From the NCBI RefSeq assembly GCF_030272615.1, contig NC_081415.1, positions 260,586,425 to 260,650,424 of the forward strand: a stretch of 64,000 nt of DNA, written 5' to 3'. The translations under genes were made by a program, and so were the position numbers. Below are positions 34,253-46,803 of the stretch, piece by piece. Within the stretch, counting starts at the first letter, position 1; every line of letters starts with the position of its first letter. Below the pieces are notes generated by a model. That model saw nothing but the letters and a program-made list of their open reading frames with translations, was not told where the DNA came from and ran no database searches. The DNA is from Cryptomeria japonica. Its lineage: Eukaryota; Streptophyta; Pinopsida; Cupressales; Cupressaceae.

Positions 34253-35692
34253 ATGTATCTCAACTTCAGTCTAGAGGAAGCTAACATGGGAGGGGATTTA
34301 GTCCGGGTAGAACCTGACATAATTGATGACTATTTTTGCAATGACCTGTGCATCTGGATGTATGCTAAAGAAGGAGGAATCATCCCATTCATGGAAGCCA
34401 TGAAGGGATTAAAAAAAAACCTCTCAATGCAATTTGTCAACAGTTAGAAGGACAGGAGGGTGGTCATGGAGGACATTTTGTTTGCAATCAGTGAGGAAGT
34501 TATCACCCAGGCTACAGGTCTCTCTACTGAAGGCAGGAAATTGAAGAAAACTAGTAGGGTTGCAGATGAAAACAACATGAACCGCTTCTTCAAAAAGGAA
34601 GTGGAACCGACCAGAATGTGTGGGGGTTTCAACAAGGAATGTTTACCCTACCCATGGGATCAGGTTTGCAAAATCATAATGAAATACTTCACCCTCGAGG
34701 GAAGGTATGGTGTGTTCTACTATTATCACTTCCCGCTGCTAAACCACTTTCGCAACCATGACACCATTTCTTTTCCTTTCTTTCTGCTACATGCTCTTGA
34801 GTCTACTGTCAAAGATGTCCGCAATTGTATGAGTCAAGTGGGTAATTTTACCATCCTCCACCAAGGGCTGATGTTTAGGCTTTACAATTCTCATAAGGCC
34901 ATTTGCCCCCCTAAACCTATCTCGGTTCAACTTGCCCCCTCCATTCTGGGTCCCCCTGAAGGCTCTAAAAAGGTCTAAAAAAGTCTTCAAAAAAGTCAAT
35001 GACTCCTTGTCAATCCCCTAACCAAGGCCCCCCCTTCCCCCTCAAAATTGGGGAAGAAAAATAAATGCAACCCTTCTGCTGTGAAACCCACCTCCAAGAA
35101 ACCCAAAAAGGAGCCCAAAATCCTCCTTGTTGAGTCTGATACGGAGGAGGGTATCACCCCGCACAGATCCCACATAAATAAACCCCAAATGAAGCAAATG
35201 GTTGTGAGAAATAATTATTCTAATGAAGAAGAGGATGATTATGAGAAAGCGGCAAGTGAGAAGGGGGAGGAGGATGTGGAGGCCACGAAGGGCTCAAATT
35301 CCTCCAATTTGGGCACTAATGTCCCCGACTCGGAGACCTTCAAGGAGGACATCAAGAACACCTCCCCTCATTCTAACACTTCCCTACCCCACACCTCTGA
35401 GGGGGATGGTAAGCATTCTGACGGCGGGAAGACTATTGCTGAAGAAGGGGAGAAGGAAGAGATGGTACAGTGTTCGGATTGTAGTGCTATCTCTGAAGAT
35501 TTAAATGGTGTTAAGAAAAAGCTGGAGCACCTGGAGTCCTATGTCAACAAGATTGGGAAATTAGTTGTCAAAGTGATGCACTCGTCGGCTACCTCTCTGT
35601 GCTTGCTCCACCAGGATAAGGCTGATCTGGATGGGCTGGGAAGAAACACCACTAAGGAACTGTTCGAGTTCCTAGTTGATGACTGGACATGA
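34253..35692 (+). pseudogene. LINE ORF3, unknown function
   Basis: A single frame of about 480 codons from ATG 34253 to TGA 35690, with in-frame stops at 34445 (TAG), 34976 and about 35000. The first 240 residues look like a folded mostly helical domain with aromatic-rich segments (VFYYYHFPLLNHFR, FPFFLLHALE, LHQGLMFRLYN); the rest is Lys/Glu/Ser-rich, with a possible short coiled coil (DLNGVKKKLEHLESYVNKIG) near the end. I do not recognise the family with confidence. The aromatic-helical pattern recalls plant retroelement-associated 'putative plant transposon protein' domains, a guess. Plant LINEs normally end after ORF2. A TATAAAG at 34083-34089 lies upstream. Confidence 0.7.
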
Positions 35693-36036
35693 CTTGTGCT
35701 CTCAAAGCACACGGGTGCTGAAAATTAGGTTGTATGGTTGGTTTCCTTCCTTTTTGCTATGGTTTTTGCCTCTAGAATGCCTGGTTCCATGGTGATATTG
35801 CTACTATTAATAGTTTTTATAGTATTGACATTATGATGGTTTACTACTGGTTATGGCGCTTGTTGGACGAGATTGGTTTCGATCTCGGGTTATCCAATAG
35901 TGATAGGCAATTTTTGTTTTTGATTACTAGAGTAGGGATTGGCTGACTGTCACGTGTCTGTGATGTGTGTGTTGGTAATGCTTTTTCTGTTTCTTTCCGG
36001 TCAGCCCCCGGTTTTGGTTTCTTTATAATCAAAAAC
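35693..36036 (+). other. LINE 3' untranslated region
   Basis: T- and G-rich, non-coding, ending in a run of short A-rich words (TTTATAATCAAAAACATAA). GC content falls sharply after it. Assigned as the 3' UTR because it is continuous with ORF3 in composition. Confidence 0.5.
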
Positions 36037-39000
36037 ATAAAATTCATAAACAATAAAATGTAAAATATTTTGGTGGTATAATTATCATTTTCTGCTCATC
36101 ATTATTGTATAAGATCAATGTCTAAATGATATAGTAACTTCATTATAGTGTTCAGGGACATTCCATAATGATGGTTCTTATATATTCAAATCATTAAATC
36201 ATGTTTCTGAGTCTTATCATTCCAACTACACACTAATGTTCAACTAGAATAATTATTAGCATAAAGTCATGGTGATAGTGATAAACTTAAATATTTCAAT
36301 TATCTTCCCTAGCCATTGAATGCAAGGCATATGCTTCCAATGATAATTAAGGTAAAATTCCTATAACATAGTTGTTTACTTGTGAACATCTTGGTGTCTA
36401 AAGTAGGTTAAAATTATAAGTGTGGATGTTAAAGTATACACTGATATTCCACACAAACTAACGTATATACAAAAGTAAGAGTATTAGGCACACAACTTGC
36501 TTGTCACCATTTCTTAAGGAAATATAGCCTTACACATATGGAAGGAAAATGATTTGACAAAATTCCTTAATGATCATAAGGATATTAATAGGGTATATGA
36601 AATATTTGACAAAATTAATCAAATAAAAATAGTCTCATGACTTCCTTGGTTGTAAGGTATGACTAAAATAGTTTAGTAAAAAGGCCTTCAAAACTTTTAA
36701 TAAAATGCATCTAGCAAGTGTCAGACTAGGCTCCTCCAAAAGTATCAATAACCTTATTGATATTAATATCTATTATTTCTTAAGCATAAATTAAAATAGG
36801 ATATTTCCTTTTAGCTACAAGAGTGAATACTTTAGAATTAAATGCTATTGTAGGGAAGTAGTTGGTATACTCAATTCTATGAAATATGACAATATATCTA
36901 ATGAAGGAATTGGGTTTATTTGTCACCTTCATGTTGGACATTATAAAAAGACAAGCTTATGTTATTTCTCAACAATCCTCTTTTATATTCCTTGACAACC
37001 CTTTCCCCATAAATCTATGATTTCATGGATTGTTCCTCTATTTGGCATTGATTTTCCCTAAACACAAATAGAAGTCATGCCACTTCTTTCTTCTCCTACA
37101 ATCATGAGAGAATTTACTCCTTAACATTAAATTAGAAGAGAAGCAATGATAACACAAGAGGTAGGTATCACTCCCACTCTACTCACATCATTGGGTATGC
37201 AAACCCAATGCATGGGGAGGTGAATCTACACACTACCATTTTGTTTTTTCCTCTCTACTTGCTTAGTTATCCCTTTGCAAGAAAAACCATAGGCAAAGAT
37301 AACACCAACAAAATAATAATACCAACTTATATGACCATGACGAGGGCCATGATGAGTAGGCATCGATTATAAGAACATGCCTTGTCTTCGTCAAGTAGAG
37401 AGATTTGTATTGAACTTCGCAAATAAATTACTATCACAAGGAATCCCCTTGAGCTTGATTTGAATCATTAACCAAAAACAAACACAATTTATCCATTGTG
37501 CCTCCCAAACCACCAATTCCCACATACAAGGTAATCATAATCAATTCACTCTTCTCCCATAGCTAGATATTTTTCTTCTAGAGGAGTCCAAAAGTTAAGA
37601 ACTGGTTCTACTTTTCTTCTAAGCTCCCATGGCATTACCATTCCTTGTGCTTATTTTCAAATTTATACATTTATGAGAGTAAATTGTTCAAAAATATTTT
37701 AGACCAATGCAACCATTTCCTACCTTTAACCTAAATAATTATTTTATATTTATTTATTCTACTCAAACTTGCAATGTGTATGGTGTTGATTCATTTAGAG
37801 AGACAAACACCCACAAAAACCAACCAAAATCAATAAATACTATCAAACTTGTGTTGAATCCATTTATATTTTTCTTACTAGTTGTGCCATCTACCAAACA
37901 TAAGTAAACAAGAATAAATTGTTGAAATGTTGTTCAACTTCACTATTGATAAATTAATATTACGTGATGCTACTCATATTTCCCATGTGTAGGGTGTAGA
38001 TTCATTTGTGTTCATGTCTATCAAAGTAGATCTAATAGTAGCTACAACATTTGATGAAGTTCTATATCATTTTTTTTATTAATGTCCAAACCTTATTAAA
38101 AGGCTTTAGTTTCATGTAGCTATTAAGGATGTGATCATCTTGAATTTTTAAATGTGTTAGATTTTAATTTTAATTTATTTTTAAGATCAATTAGTGAGGG
38201 TTTGGTATCGGGGCTTATATCATATATAATAATATGCTAGGGACTCAATGCTCATTATATGAATTTATAATTTCAATACAAGCCTAAAAAATATGGGGAT
38301 ATTATTTCAATTGTGATATTTTTTCTACATAACATACTCCAACATAGAGATGTCGCTTTGGGGGATTCAAGTTGAGATCTTCATCATGAGAATCCTATGG
38401 CATTGCTATTGGAGCATAATTCTTTTGATAGATTAATTAATATCATTAAGAAGACGTATAATTTTTTTTGTACATGTTCTTTAATGCTTTCAACTTTTTC
38501 ATGAGAACTTTACGACCTTACAATTTTTAACACAATTTTTTTGAAAAAATATTTAATTTAGTTAAATTATATGCATAGGTTTTTTTTATTTACATATTTT
38601 TTAATGTTTTCAATTTTAAAATTATAATTTCCTAAATTTAAAGTTTTCTAAAATTTAAATAAACATTTAATTATAATTGAAATATACTAAATTTAAAAAT
38701 ATTTCATACTTAAATAATTATTATGTGTCCATATTGATGGGATAATAAATAAAACTATTAGAAAAAAGATTGTGGAGTTGCGCTCACTTAGGATACCTAA
38801 ACCAAATTAAGTGTTGTTAGAGGTAATTAGAGCCCTACAAGAACAAGAGAGACATTAATATTAGTTATAATACTTTGCTAAAGGAATATATTTTTATTTT
38901 GGTGTCAAATCCAATAATAAAGTAGAGGAAAGGACACTTCTAGAAAGTTCAAGTTGATAGAATTAGTCAGTTATAATAAATTGAATGTAGAGGGAGGCTC

Positions 39001-39205
39001 CCTTTTAATCATAAATAGTTGTAAGAACATGACTGAAGATGAATTTAAAATTATATCAAGAAGCTTTGGGGAGGATATAGTTTAGTCTCACTTCTTACAT
39101 GGGAAAAAGTAATAGGCTTGATGTCATTTACTAATTAATTAACCCTATTATTTTCTACATATAAAATTGGTAGAGTAAGCTAGAATACGCTAAAATAAGC
39201 AACAA
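36037..39205. other. AT-rich DNA, no gene recognised
   Basis: No open frame longer than about 66 codons, no domain, LTR or RNA gene seen in roughly 3.2 kb. It probably consists of older decayed repeats. Confidence 0.6.
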
Positions 39206-39429
39206 GATTAAAACCCTTTCTACTTTAAAATCAATGATGATGCAGTGGAGTGATTAATTGAGAATATTATAACTTTATATTCATATCTTATGAAGCCTCA
39301 TCCACCTCCAAATTTTAGATCTCCATCATCAGTATTTTCATCATCTAACATGTGATGCTATTTCATTGGTAAGGTTATAGTATTTAGCGTGGGGACGTCA
39401 TGTGATTGAATTATTTGGATTAGAAGTAG
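39206..39429 (+). repeat. tandem duplication, copy 1, left part
   Basis: Matches 46044-46270 with scattered substitutions (GATTAAAACCCTTTC... to ...GTGATTGAATTATTT). The copy is interrupted here by the gypsy-type element and resumes at 45556. Confidence 0.9.
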
Positions 39430-40570
39430 TGTAGCATCCTAAATTGTACTCCCTTACAATTTAGTCGACATTTTGGGCCCTCGCTTTAGTGTGTGTCCTT
39501 GATGCCTGATTATGCCTTTACAATGCAAATTAGGCCTTATCTTCATTCAACACACTGCACAACCCCCTTGTTCTAGCCCCAAAATAGGGTAGGACTAGGG
39601 CATGGTGTTTTGGTCCTCATTGGGACCAGGGTGCCATGCTTTGGTCCCCCTTAATTGGCCCCATGTTTAACCCCCTCTTGCATCTTAAAAAATGAGTGAG
39701 AAATATCTCCCTGTGTTGACCTGTGTCAGAAAATTAATGCATTTTTCAATGGGCAAGTATATAAGGAGGTTTTCCCCTCTCATTTGCATATATAGGATAT
39801 AAGTACATCATAAGAGAAGGGCAAAATTATAATCATAAAGAATTTCTAGAGGTCTTGAAGGTTGCATTCTTCATTCATCAATTGTGGAGCATCATTACAT
39901 CACTCATTTGCAAGCATGTGTGTGATTAGGGTTTTGCCATGTTCATGCCATTTCATACAACATATGTGATTACATTCAAGAAGCAAAGCATCATTATCAG
40001 TCATTGCAAAACTGAGGTATATCTTTCCATTATTTATTTTAGTATTTGCAATATTTCAATGAGGGTTAATTCCTTAATTGGGGTTTAACTTAGACAAGCC
40101 CATATTTCCAACCTATTTCCCTTCCTTTTTGTGTTTAGGAAACAGGTGTTGAGTTGTGATCTTTAGAATAAGCATTATTTGAAGAGGCGAATCAACCCTC
40201 TTTGGCGTGTGAAAAGTTAAGAGGATTAGAGCGACTGGAACTTCGGTCCTGACATTTTTGGATCTTTTTCAAGGATCTAGTCTGAATCTGCATATACTAA
40301 TCAAATTTGGGTGTGTCTCAATTTGATGACTATAGCTCACTATTTCCACAATTTTACCTTCATTTTCAACACTTTTCCCTCATTTCAGTATTTCAACTCA
40401 CAAAAGAGGGTAAATCAGCATCAACCCCTTGAATCCAAATTAGTATTTCAGTCCTCATCATTACTAATTTGTGACTAAGTCTATTGGATTCATCCCTCTT
40501 TTGAATGTAATGGTAAAATTAGTGGTTTTTACCCTTCTATGATGGAAACCCTAATTTTCCACCCATTACA
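39430..40570 (+). repeat. 5' LTR of the gypsy-type element
   Basis: 1,141 bp, TGTAGCATCC...CCCATTACA. TATATAA at 39758-39764 followed by GGAGGTTTTCCCCTC is conserved in the 3' LTR (44697-44703) and is the likely promoter. It contains only (TG)4 at 39917-39924 where the 3' LTR has about 24 units. Confidence 0.92.
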
Positions 40571-40589
40571 TTTTGGTGAACCCGACTCC
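40571..40589 (+). promoter_or_regulatory. primer-binding-site-like sequence
   Basis: TTTTGGTGAACCCGACTCC directly after the 5' LTR; similar to the sequence in the minus-strand gypsy fragment at 5756-5774. The tRNA is not assigned. Confidence 0.65.
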
Positions 40590-40880
40590 TTACACCTTTA
40601 TTTTTTTATTTATGTTCTTAGATTTGATTGTTTATGCAATTTAAAACTCGAATTTTCATTTAAAAGTTTGATTTCCAATTGAATTTTAAAAATTTAGAGG
40701 TTAATTTCACAAAACCCCTATTTTTTAATTATAAAATTGAGCTTGTGAGTTGCCTAGTTTGGATTAATAGTCTCGGATCTGATTTAGAAACATTTCAAAA
40801 TTAAAATTAAAATTCATAGATCTCAAATTAATCAAATTATATAAATTTAGAGGTTTAATTTATAAAAACCCTAGTTTATT

Positions 40881-42310
40881 TTGGTTAATTTGATTTGTGG
40901 ATTGCTTCACTTTCAAACATTCATTATGGCACATGATAGATCTAATTTATTTTTTATTTCACATATTATTTCCTTTATTTTTACTTATATTTATCAAAAT
41001 CATGTGTTGGATAATGGCTTCTTTCATTTCACATTGCTTCTTTTCAATCATAGCACTTTGGCATATTGTACTTTTAGACTTTCAAAATTCCTTCCTTTCA
41101 ATCAATTTGATCTCAAAGATTTCATATATAGTGCATGTTGTTTTATGGTGATGTTTTTAGGAAAGTGCATTTCATATATAGATCACCTCAAAGCTTTTGT
41201 AGATCCCAATTCTAGAGATGCTAATGGAAAACCTAATACTTGTACCTCTCCTAGGGTATCTAATGTGAATGAAGAAATATATAATTCTCCTATCAATGAT
41301 CTCTCTAATGGAGAGCAATAATTGAAGAGAAACATGGCACCATCTTCTTCTCATACACATGCCCTAGCGCAAGGGATGTAAAATCAAAATAACGATGTTT
41401 CCATCTCTCTAGATCCTCCTTATTCTCCCAGAGCCTATCTTAAACGTCAAAACATTTGTAGAAAAGATGATGTAATGCATTTTATTCATGATCTCTCTCC
41501 CCATATAACATTAATTAAAAATGAGGCCTTAGATGATAAGGATCTTCCCTACCAACCTACAAAACAGGATATGCATGATGAAAGAAAGTAAGGTCTTCCT
41601 TCATAAGATGTTCCTTCTTCATATACTAACCCCTTTATTCCTTCTAAAAATCCTTACACTATAAAATTCAAATAAATTTATTACAATGTTCCTCCACCTT
41701 ATCAATTAAAATATTCTTATAGGAGTGGCTTTAACATAATATCAAAACAAGGTTTAAAAGGACAAGGACTTGGAAAATTTGAACAAGGAATTGGAGTCCC
41801 TATAAACCCTCCTACACAAATTACCACAGAAGGCCTAGGAAATTATAATAAATCTCCTATGGATGAACTCCTTAGGACTCAAGATTTCAAAGATCATCTT
41901 GTGAGACAATAAGCCATTCGTTCATGTAAAAGTGATTCTTCTTAAAAAAATCCTTTTTGTTCATTTCATCAAACTCATGATTATCATGCTAATGATTGTC
42001 TGTGTTTTTAAAATGCAATGAAATAACTTATTGATAATGGTAAAGTTAAAATCATTGATGACAATCCTTCTTCTTCTAATAAGAACTCTTGTCCTTGATC
42101 TCAAAATAATAAGCCTACACCTATTGATGATCAAGAAAAATTGGCTACTAGAATCTTTTGGAAATTGAAATATGACAAGAATGTGGTTTTTCCTTTTGTG
42201 AAGTTTAGAACTAATCATAAACAAGGTAGTGGACATTGCCTTTTTCATCATGGTGTTTCTCATTCTCTTGGAAAGTGAAAAGCATTTAAGGAATTTGTTC
42301 AAGAATAATA
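40881..42310 (+). pseudogene. decayed gag-like region of the gypsy-type element
   Basis: An ORF at 40881-41321, then broken frames. Around 41700-41850 there is a Gly-rich G-x-GLGK-x-EQGI / TEGLGNY motif followed near 41955-42005 by CxxH...H...C (CSFHQTHDYHANDC), a pairing seen in gag-pol regions of some plant gypsy (Tat-like) elements. Many stops, several in Gln positions. No catalytic domain follows. I read it as the remains of gag plus protease-proximal sequence; the first 100 codons (hydrophobic, Phe-rich) are probably not real coding sequence. Confidence 0.5.
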
Positions 42311-42484
42311 CAATCGTGCTAATATATGTCTTTCAACAAATCTTGCTCTCTTTCTTGGTGAAAAGGTAGTGCCTTAGCACTCGTCTCACCCTCATGTTGC
42401 TCCTTACCCTATGACACAAGTAGTTAACTTAAATGGGATGGTATGGATTTTATGACTTATCCTTCCTTAGGGGAATCTATGATA

Positions 42485-42486
<2 letters not shown>

Positions 42487-42516
<30 letters not shown>
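42487..42516. repeat. (TC)n microsatellite, short
   Basis: About 30 bases of TC repeats inside the gypsy-type element. Confidence 0.97.
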
Positions 42517-42518
<2 letters not shown>

Positions 42519-42677
42519 AAGATTACCACTTCTTTAGAGTTGCATTTTACATATACTAATGTCTTTTCTTGCATTTGATATTTATTCATGTGAGTATATT
42601 GTGCATTTTCTTATGTTTTATCTCTCCATAGAGGTTGTGCAATTATTTTCGTTGTCCTTAAACTTGGGGGGCAATGA

Positions 42678-42782
<105 letters not shown>

Positions 42783-42789
42783 TTCTAAA

Positions 42790-44376
42790 GATATACGTTT
42801 CCTTTGTTAAGCAGTGTTTTCTTGTAATTCGATGTCATTCCTTGTGTGAAGTTGTTGTTTTCTCAAGGATTCTCTCTTATACAAGAGGTGTAAGTTCTTT
42901 GCTACAAACTCTTCTTCACTTGGCAATGTACATCTATTATAAACTTACCCCTCTGATTGGGTCAAAAGTGTACTGTCATTCTTCATCAAGAATCCCTTTC
43001 ACTTAGAAATAGGAGGAAGGTTTGAATTCTTGTTCCCTTTCCATTCTTTTGGTAGAAGATGTTTTATTTGTTCAAGAAACTCCTCTTGGGGGTAGATATA
43101 TTTTGAGCAAAGATCTCTTCTCCTCCAAGGATCTCCTTTACATTTGTTGCAAGATATTTCTTTTTCAACTATCTTATCCTTGCTTGTAAGAGTATTCCCT
43201 CTTTAGCTTGGATTTATCACATTGTTGCCTAAAGGATATCTCCCTGGTTTTGAAGGTAGGTATCCTTGTTTCTAATATTTTTTAAGACATCAACATTGGG
43301 CTATGTTGATTTCTTAAGGGGGGACATCGCTCCCTTTGTACCATAGTGTACTATATTTTTGCACATCATTTTCGCATGTCTTAAACAAGGTGTTCATTCT
43401 TGAAACTAGAGGAAATACACTCTTACACAAGATGCTTCACACTCGAAACTAGAAGAAACATTTGATATATGTCTTAAACAGGGTTACAAATCACTGAAAC
43501 TAGAGAAAACTCTTACATGGGATGTCCTCGAAGCCAAGCATATATATGTCATTCGCCTCTTGGCATTTGCACACACATTCACATCTTGGAATTTGCACAC
43601 ACATTTGCCTCTTGGCATTTGCACATTCGCCTATTGGAATTCACACATTCGCCCCTTGGCATTTGCACATACAATCTCCTCTTGGAATTTTAATTTACAT
43701 TACATGTCTTAAACAAGTTGATGCACACTAAAAAATGGGGTGCTTCATACTTGAAACTAGACATCACTTGCACACACGCACGAGGATGAGTGGAACTAGC
43801 AAAATAGGGATAGATTATTCCTACTCTCCTCCCCAATATGGATCACCTAGATGTAAACATGTAGGGGTGAGGTATCTATGTCCTCTCTCATCATTCTTCT
43901 CATGGATCACCCGGAAAAGCACGTCTAGTGTGTATTCATGCTCTCTCTCCTTATTCTCATGAACTTGCATATTTTCTATTGATAGTTCATGGATGATGCT
44001 TTCTTTGCTATTTATGGGATTGCTCATGTTTGTGAGATGGAGTTTTTTAAAAATGATATTAGTTGTTGAGACATTTTGATATCGAGGTCTCTTCAACTAG
44101 TTGACTTGAGGTCTTGTTTTTGGTCTTTAGCTTTTGTGTGTTGTGTCTTCTGCCTTTGTTTTCCTTTTTATCTTTGTGTTGTCTTTTTGGTTTTTGTCTT
44201 TTTTTGTGTGCCCTTGTATATGTTTGAGTGAGTTAATATCTTAAGATTGGGGGCTTGGTTGCTCGAAATTAGTGATGTCTTATACTCCTTGTGATTTTTA
44301 TTTGCATTTCCTCCTCTTCTTCATCTCTCTTTCATCTACTTTACCATGAGTATTTGTGTAAGATGATACTTCCACT
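42790..44376 (+). other. non-coding internal region of the gypsy-type element
   Basis: T-rich, with recurring phrases such as CTTGAAACTAGA (about 43400-43760) and the minisatellite at 43550-43690. No retroviral enzyme motif found in any frame where a polymerase would be expected. Confidence 0.6.
43550..43690 (+). repeat. minisatellite of about 22-26 bp units
   Basis: Six units based on CATTCGCCTCTTGGCATTTGCACA, with alternating GGCATTTGC and GGAATTTGC variants and length changes of a few bases. Confidence 0.9.
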
Positions 44377-44391
44377 AAAGTGGGGGCTAAA
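44377..44391 (+). promoter_or_regulatory. polypurine tract of the gypsy-type element
   Basis: AAAGTGGGGGCTAAA directly upstream of the 3' LTR start at 44392, the expected position for the plus-strand primer. Confidence 0.75.
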
Positions 44392-44853
44392 TGTAGCATC
44401 CTTAATTGTACTCCATTACAATTTAGTCCACATTTTGGGCCCTCACTTTAGTTTACATCCTCTGATTCCTAATTATGACTTTATCATGCAAATTAGGCGT
44501 TATCTTCATTTAACAAACTGCATAACACCCTTGTTTCAGCCCCAAAATAGGGTACGACCAAGGTGTGGTGCTTTGGTCCTCATTGGGACTAGGGTGCCAC
44601 ACTTTGGTCCCCCTTAATTAGGCCCCTCTTTTACCCCCTCTTGCATCTTCAAAAATGAGTGATAAATCTCTCCTCGTGTTAGTCTATGTCAAAAAGTATA
44701 TAAGGAGGTTTTCCCCTCTCATTTGCATATATAAGATATAATGACATCATAAGAGAAGGGCGAAATTATAATCATCAAGCATTTCTAGAGGTCTTCAAGG
44801 TTGCATTATTCATTCATCAATTGTAGAGCATAATTACATCATTTATTTTCAAG

Positions 44854-44904
<51 letters not shown>

Positions 44905-45550
44905 TTAGGGTTTTATCATGTTCATGCCACTTCATACAACATAAGTGATTACATTCAAGAAGCAAAGCATCATTATCAGTCATTGTAGATCTGAGGTATA
45001 TCTTTCCATTGTTTATTTTAATATTTATAATATTTCAATCAAGGTTAATTCCTTAACCAGGGTTTGACTTAGGCAAGCCCCTATTCCCAACCTATTTCCC
45101 TTTCTTTCTATGTGCGGGAAAAGGGTACTAAGTTGTGATCTTCAGAATAAGCATTATTTGTAGAGATGAATCAACCCTCTTTAGCGTGCAAAAAATTAGG
45201 AGGACCAGAGAGATGGGTGCTCAGGTCTCAACATTTTTAGAGATTTTTTGAGAATCTAGTCTGAATCTACATATACTACTCAAATCTAAGTGTGTGCCTC
45301 AATTTGACGACTGTAGCTCACTGTTTCCGCATTTTTACCTTCATTTTCAACATTTTTCCCTAATTTCAACATTTCAACTCACAAGAGAGGGTAAATCAAC
45401 ATCAACCCCTTGAATCCAATCATTATTTTAGTCCTCATCATTACTGATTTGTGACTAAATCTATTGGATTCATCCCTCATTTGAATGTAATGGTAAAATT
45501 AGTGGTTTTTACCCTTCTATGGTGAAAACCCTAATTTTCCACCCATTACA
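44392..45550 (+). repeat. 3' LTR of the gypsy-type element
   Basis: 1,159 bp; matches the 5' LTR throughout. It carries a (TG)n tract at 44856-44903, far longer than in the 5' LTR, and lacks a short segment before the TATATAA box. Followed by AGTAG. Confidence 0.92.
44856..44903. repeat. (TG)n microsatellite inside the 3' LTR
   Basis: About 24 TG units. The same place in the 5' LTR has four. Confidence 0.98.
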
Positions 45551-45555
45551 AGTAG

Positions 45556-46043
45556 TTTTGTTAGATAAGAGTTGCATAAAATTGTATATATGTATATTCT
45601 TGGGTTTACGTGTCAATATGCAACAAAAAAGTCACATAATAGTATGGGAGAGTGGAGTAGTTTTGGATGTAGGCTTAATGAATTTGTTTTCATGGATGAT
45701 GATTCACTTAGATTCATTTAATTGATCTTGAAATATGAAGGCATGACAATATTTGGTACGAACAATAGGGCTCTCTAACTACTTGTTTGAATCAAAATGA
45801 TGGATCCAAATGGTAGATGGTGAGATTTTGATTTGGTTATTCATATGCTATCCACTACAAATCATATTTTAAAGGTTGATCAAAAGATTAAAGGGTGGAT
45901 AAATAGGTACACATCTTATAGAGAGTATGTTGTAAGGACTAGATGCTTTAGACGGAGAATATATGATTATTGACAATCGTGTAAGTAGCTTTTAGAGGTG
46001 CTTTTTATGGTCTCAATTCTCTAATATTGGGTAATATGTGGGT
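45556..46043 (+). repeat. tandem duplication, copy 1, right part
   Basis: Continues the copy begun at 39206 and matches about 46330-46803 (GATAAGAGTTGCATAAAATTG... to ...CTAATATTGGGTAATAT). About 60 bases present in copy 2 near the junction are missing here. Confidence 0.9.
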
Positions 46044-46803
46044 GATTAAAACCCTTTCTCCTTTAAAATCAATGATGATGTAGTGAAGTGATCAATTGAG
46101 AATATTATGTCAAATTTATATTCATATCTTGTGAAGCCTCATCCACCTCCAAATTTTGGATCTCCATCATTATTATTTTCATCATCTAACATGTGATGAT
46201 ATTTCATTGGTAAGGTTGTAGTACTTAGTGTGGGGACATCATGTGATTGAATTATTTAGATAATTAGTAGAAAACTAGGTGGTGATGTTTTAGTGGTGTA
46301 TTTCTCATTATAAAGAGGATGATATTGGATAAGAGTTGCATAAAATTGTATATATGTATGTTTTTGGGTGTAGGTGTCAATATGTAACAAAAAAGTCACA
46401 TAATAGTATGAGAGAGTGGAGTAGTTTTGGATGTAGTCTTAAGGATTTTTTTTATGGATGACAACTTACTTAGATTCATTTAATTGATCTTGAAATTTGA
46501 AGGCATGACAATAGTTGGTAGGAACAATTGAGCTCTCTGACTACTTTGTTTGAATCAAAATGATGGATTTAAATGGTATATGGTGAAATTTTGATTTGAT
46601 TATACATATGCTATCCATTACAATTCACATTTTAAAGGTTGATCAAAAGATCAAAGGGTGGAGAACTAGGTACACATGTTATAGAGAATATGTTTTAATG
46701 ACTAGGTGCTTTAGAGGGAGAATATATGATTATCGAAAATTGTGTAAGTAGCTTGTGGATGTGTTTTTCATGGTCTCAATGCTCTAATAGTGGGTAATAT
46801 CTA
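46044..46803 (+). repeat. tandem duplication, copy 2 (no insertion)
   Basis: Second copy of the unit, without the gypsy-type element. Short open stretches are shared by both copies, but no domain is recognised. Confidence 0.9.

Larger units (their letters stand above)
27902..36036 (+). mobile_element. L1-type LINE with a third ORF
   Basis: A non-LTR retrotransposon with ORF1 (DUF4283 plus CCHC), ORF2 (endonuclease, RT, zinc-binding tail, RNase H) and a further ORF downstream. There are no LTRs. Its base composition is clearly more GC-rich than the flanks on both sides, and the change near 27950 and 36000 helps to place the ends. Possible degenerate target duplication: ATTCATAACA (27892-27901) and ATTCATAAACA (36037-36047). 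The 3' end ...TTTATAATCAAAAACATAA is short and A-rich rather than a long poly(A). The exact ends are inferred. Confidence 0.8.

Noticed and set aside
40881-41321. A host membrane-protein gene (146 codons, hydrophobic)
   Set aside because: It lies between primer site and gag-like motifs of an LTR element, is Phe/Ile-rich from AT-rich DNA, and its last third runs into gag-like sequence.
43550-43690. CRISPR-like array
   Set aside because: Units are contiguous with no unique spacers, lie inside a plant LTR element, and vary in length.
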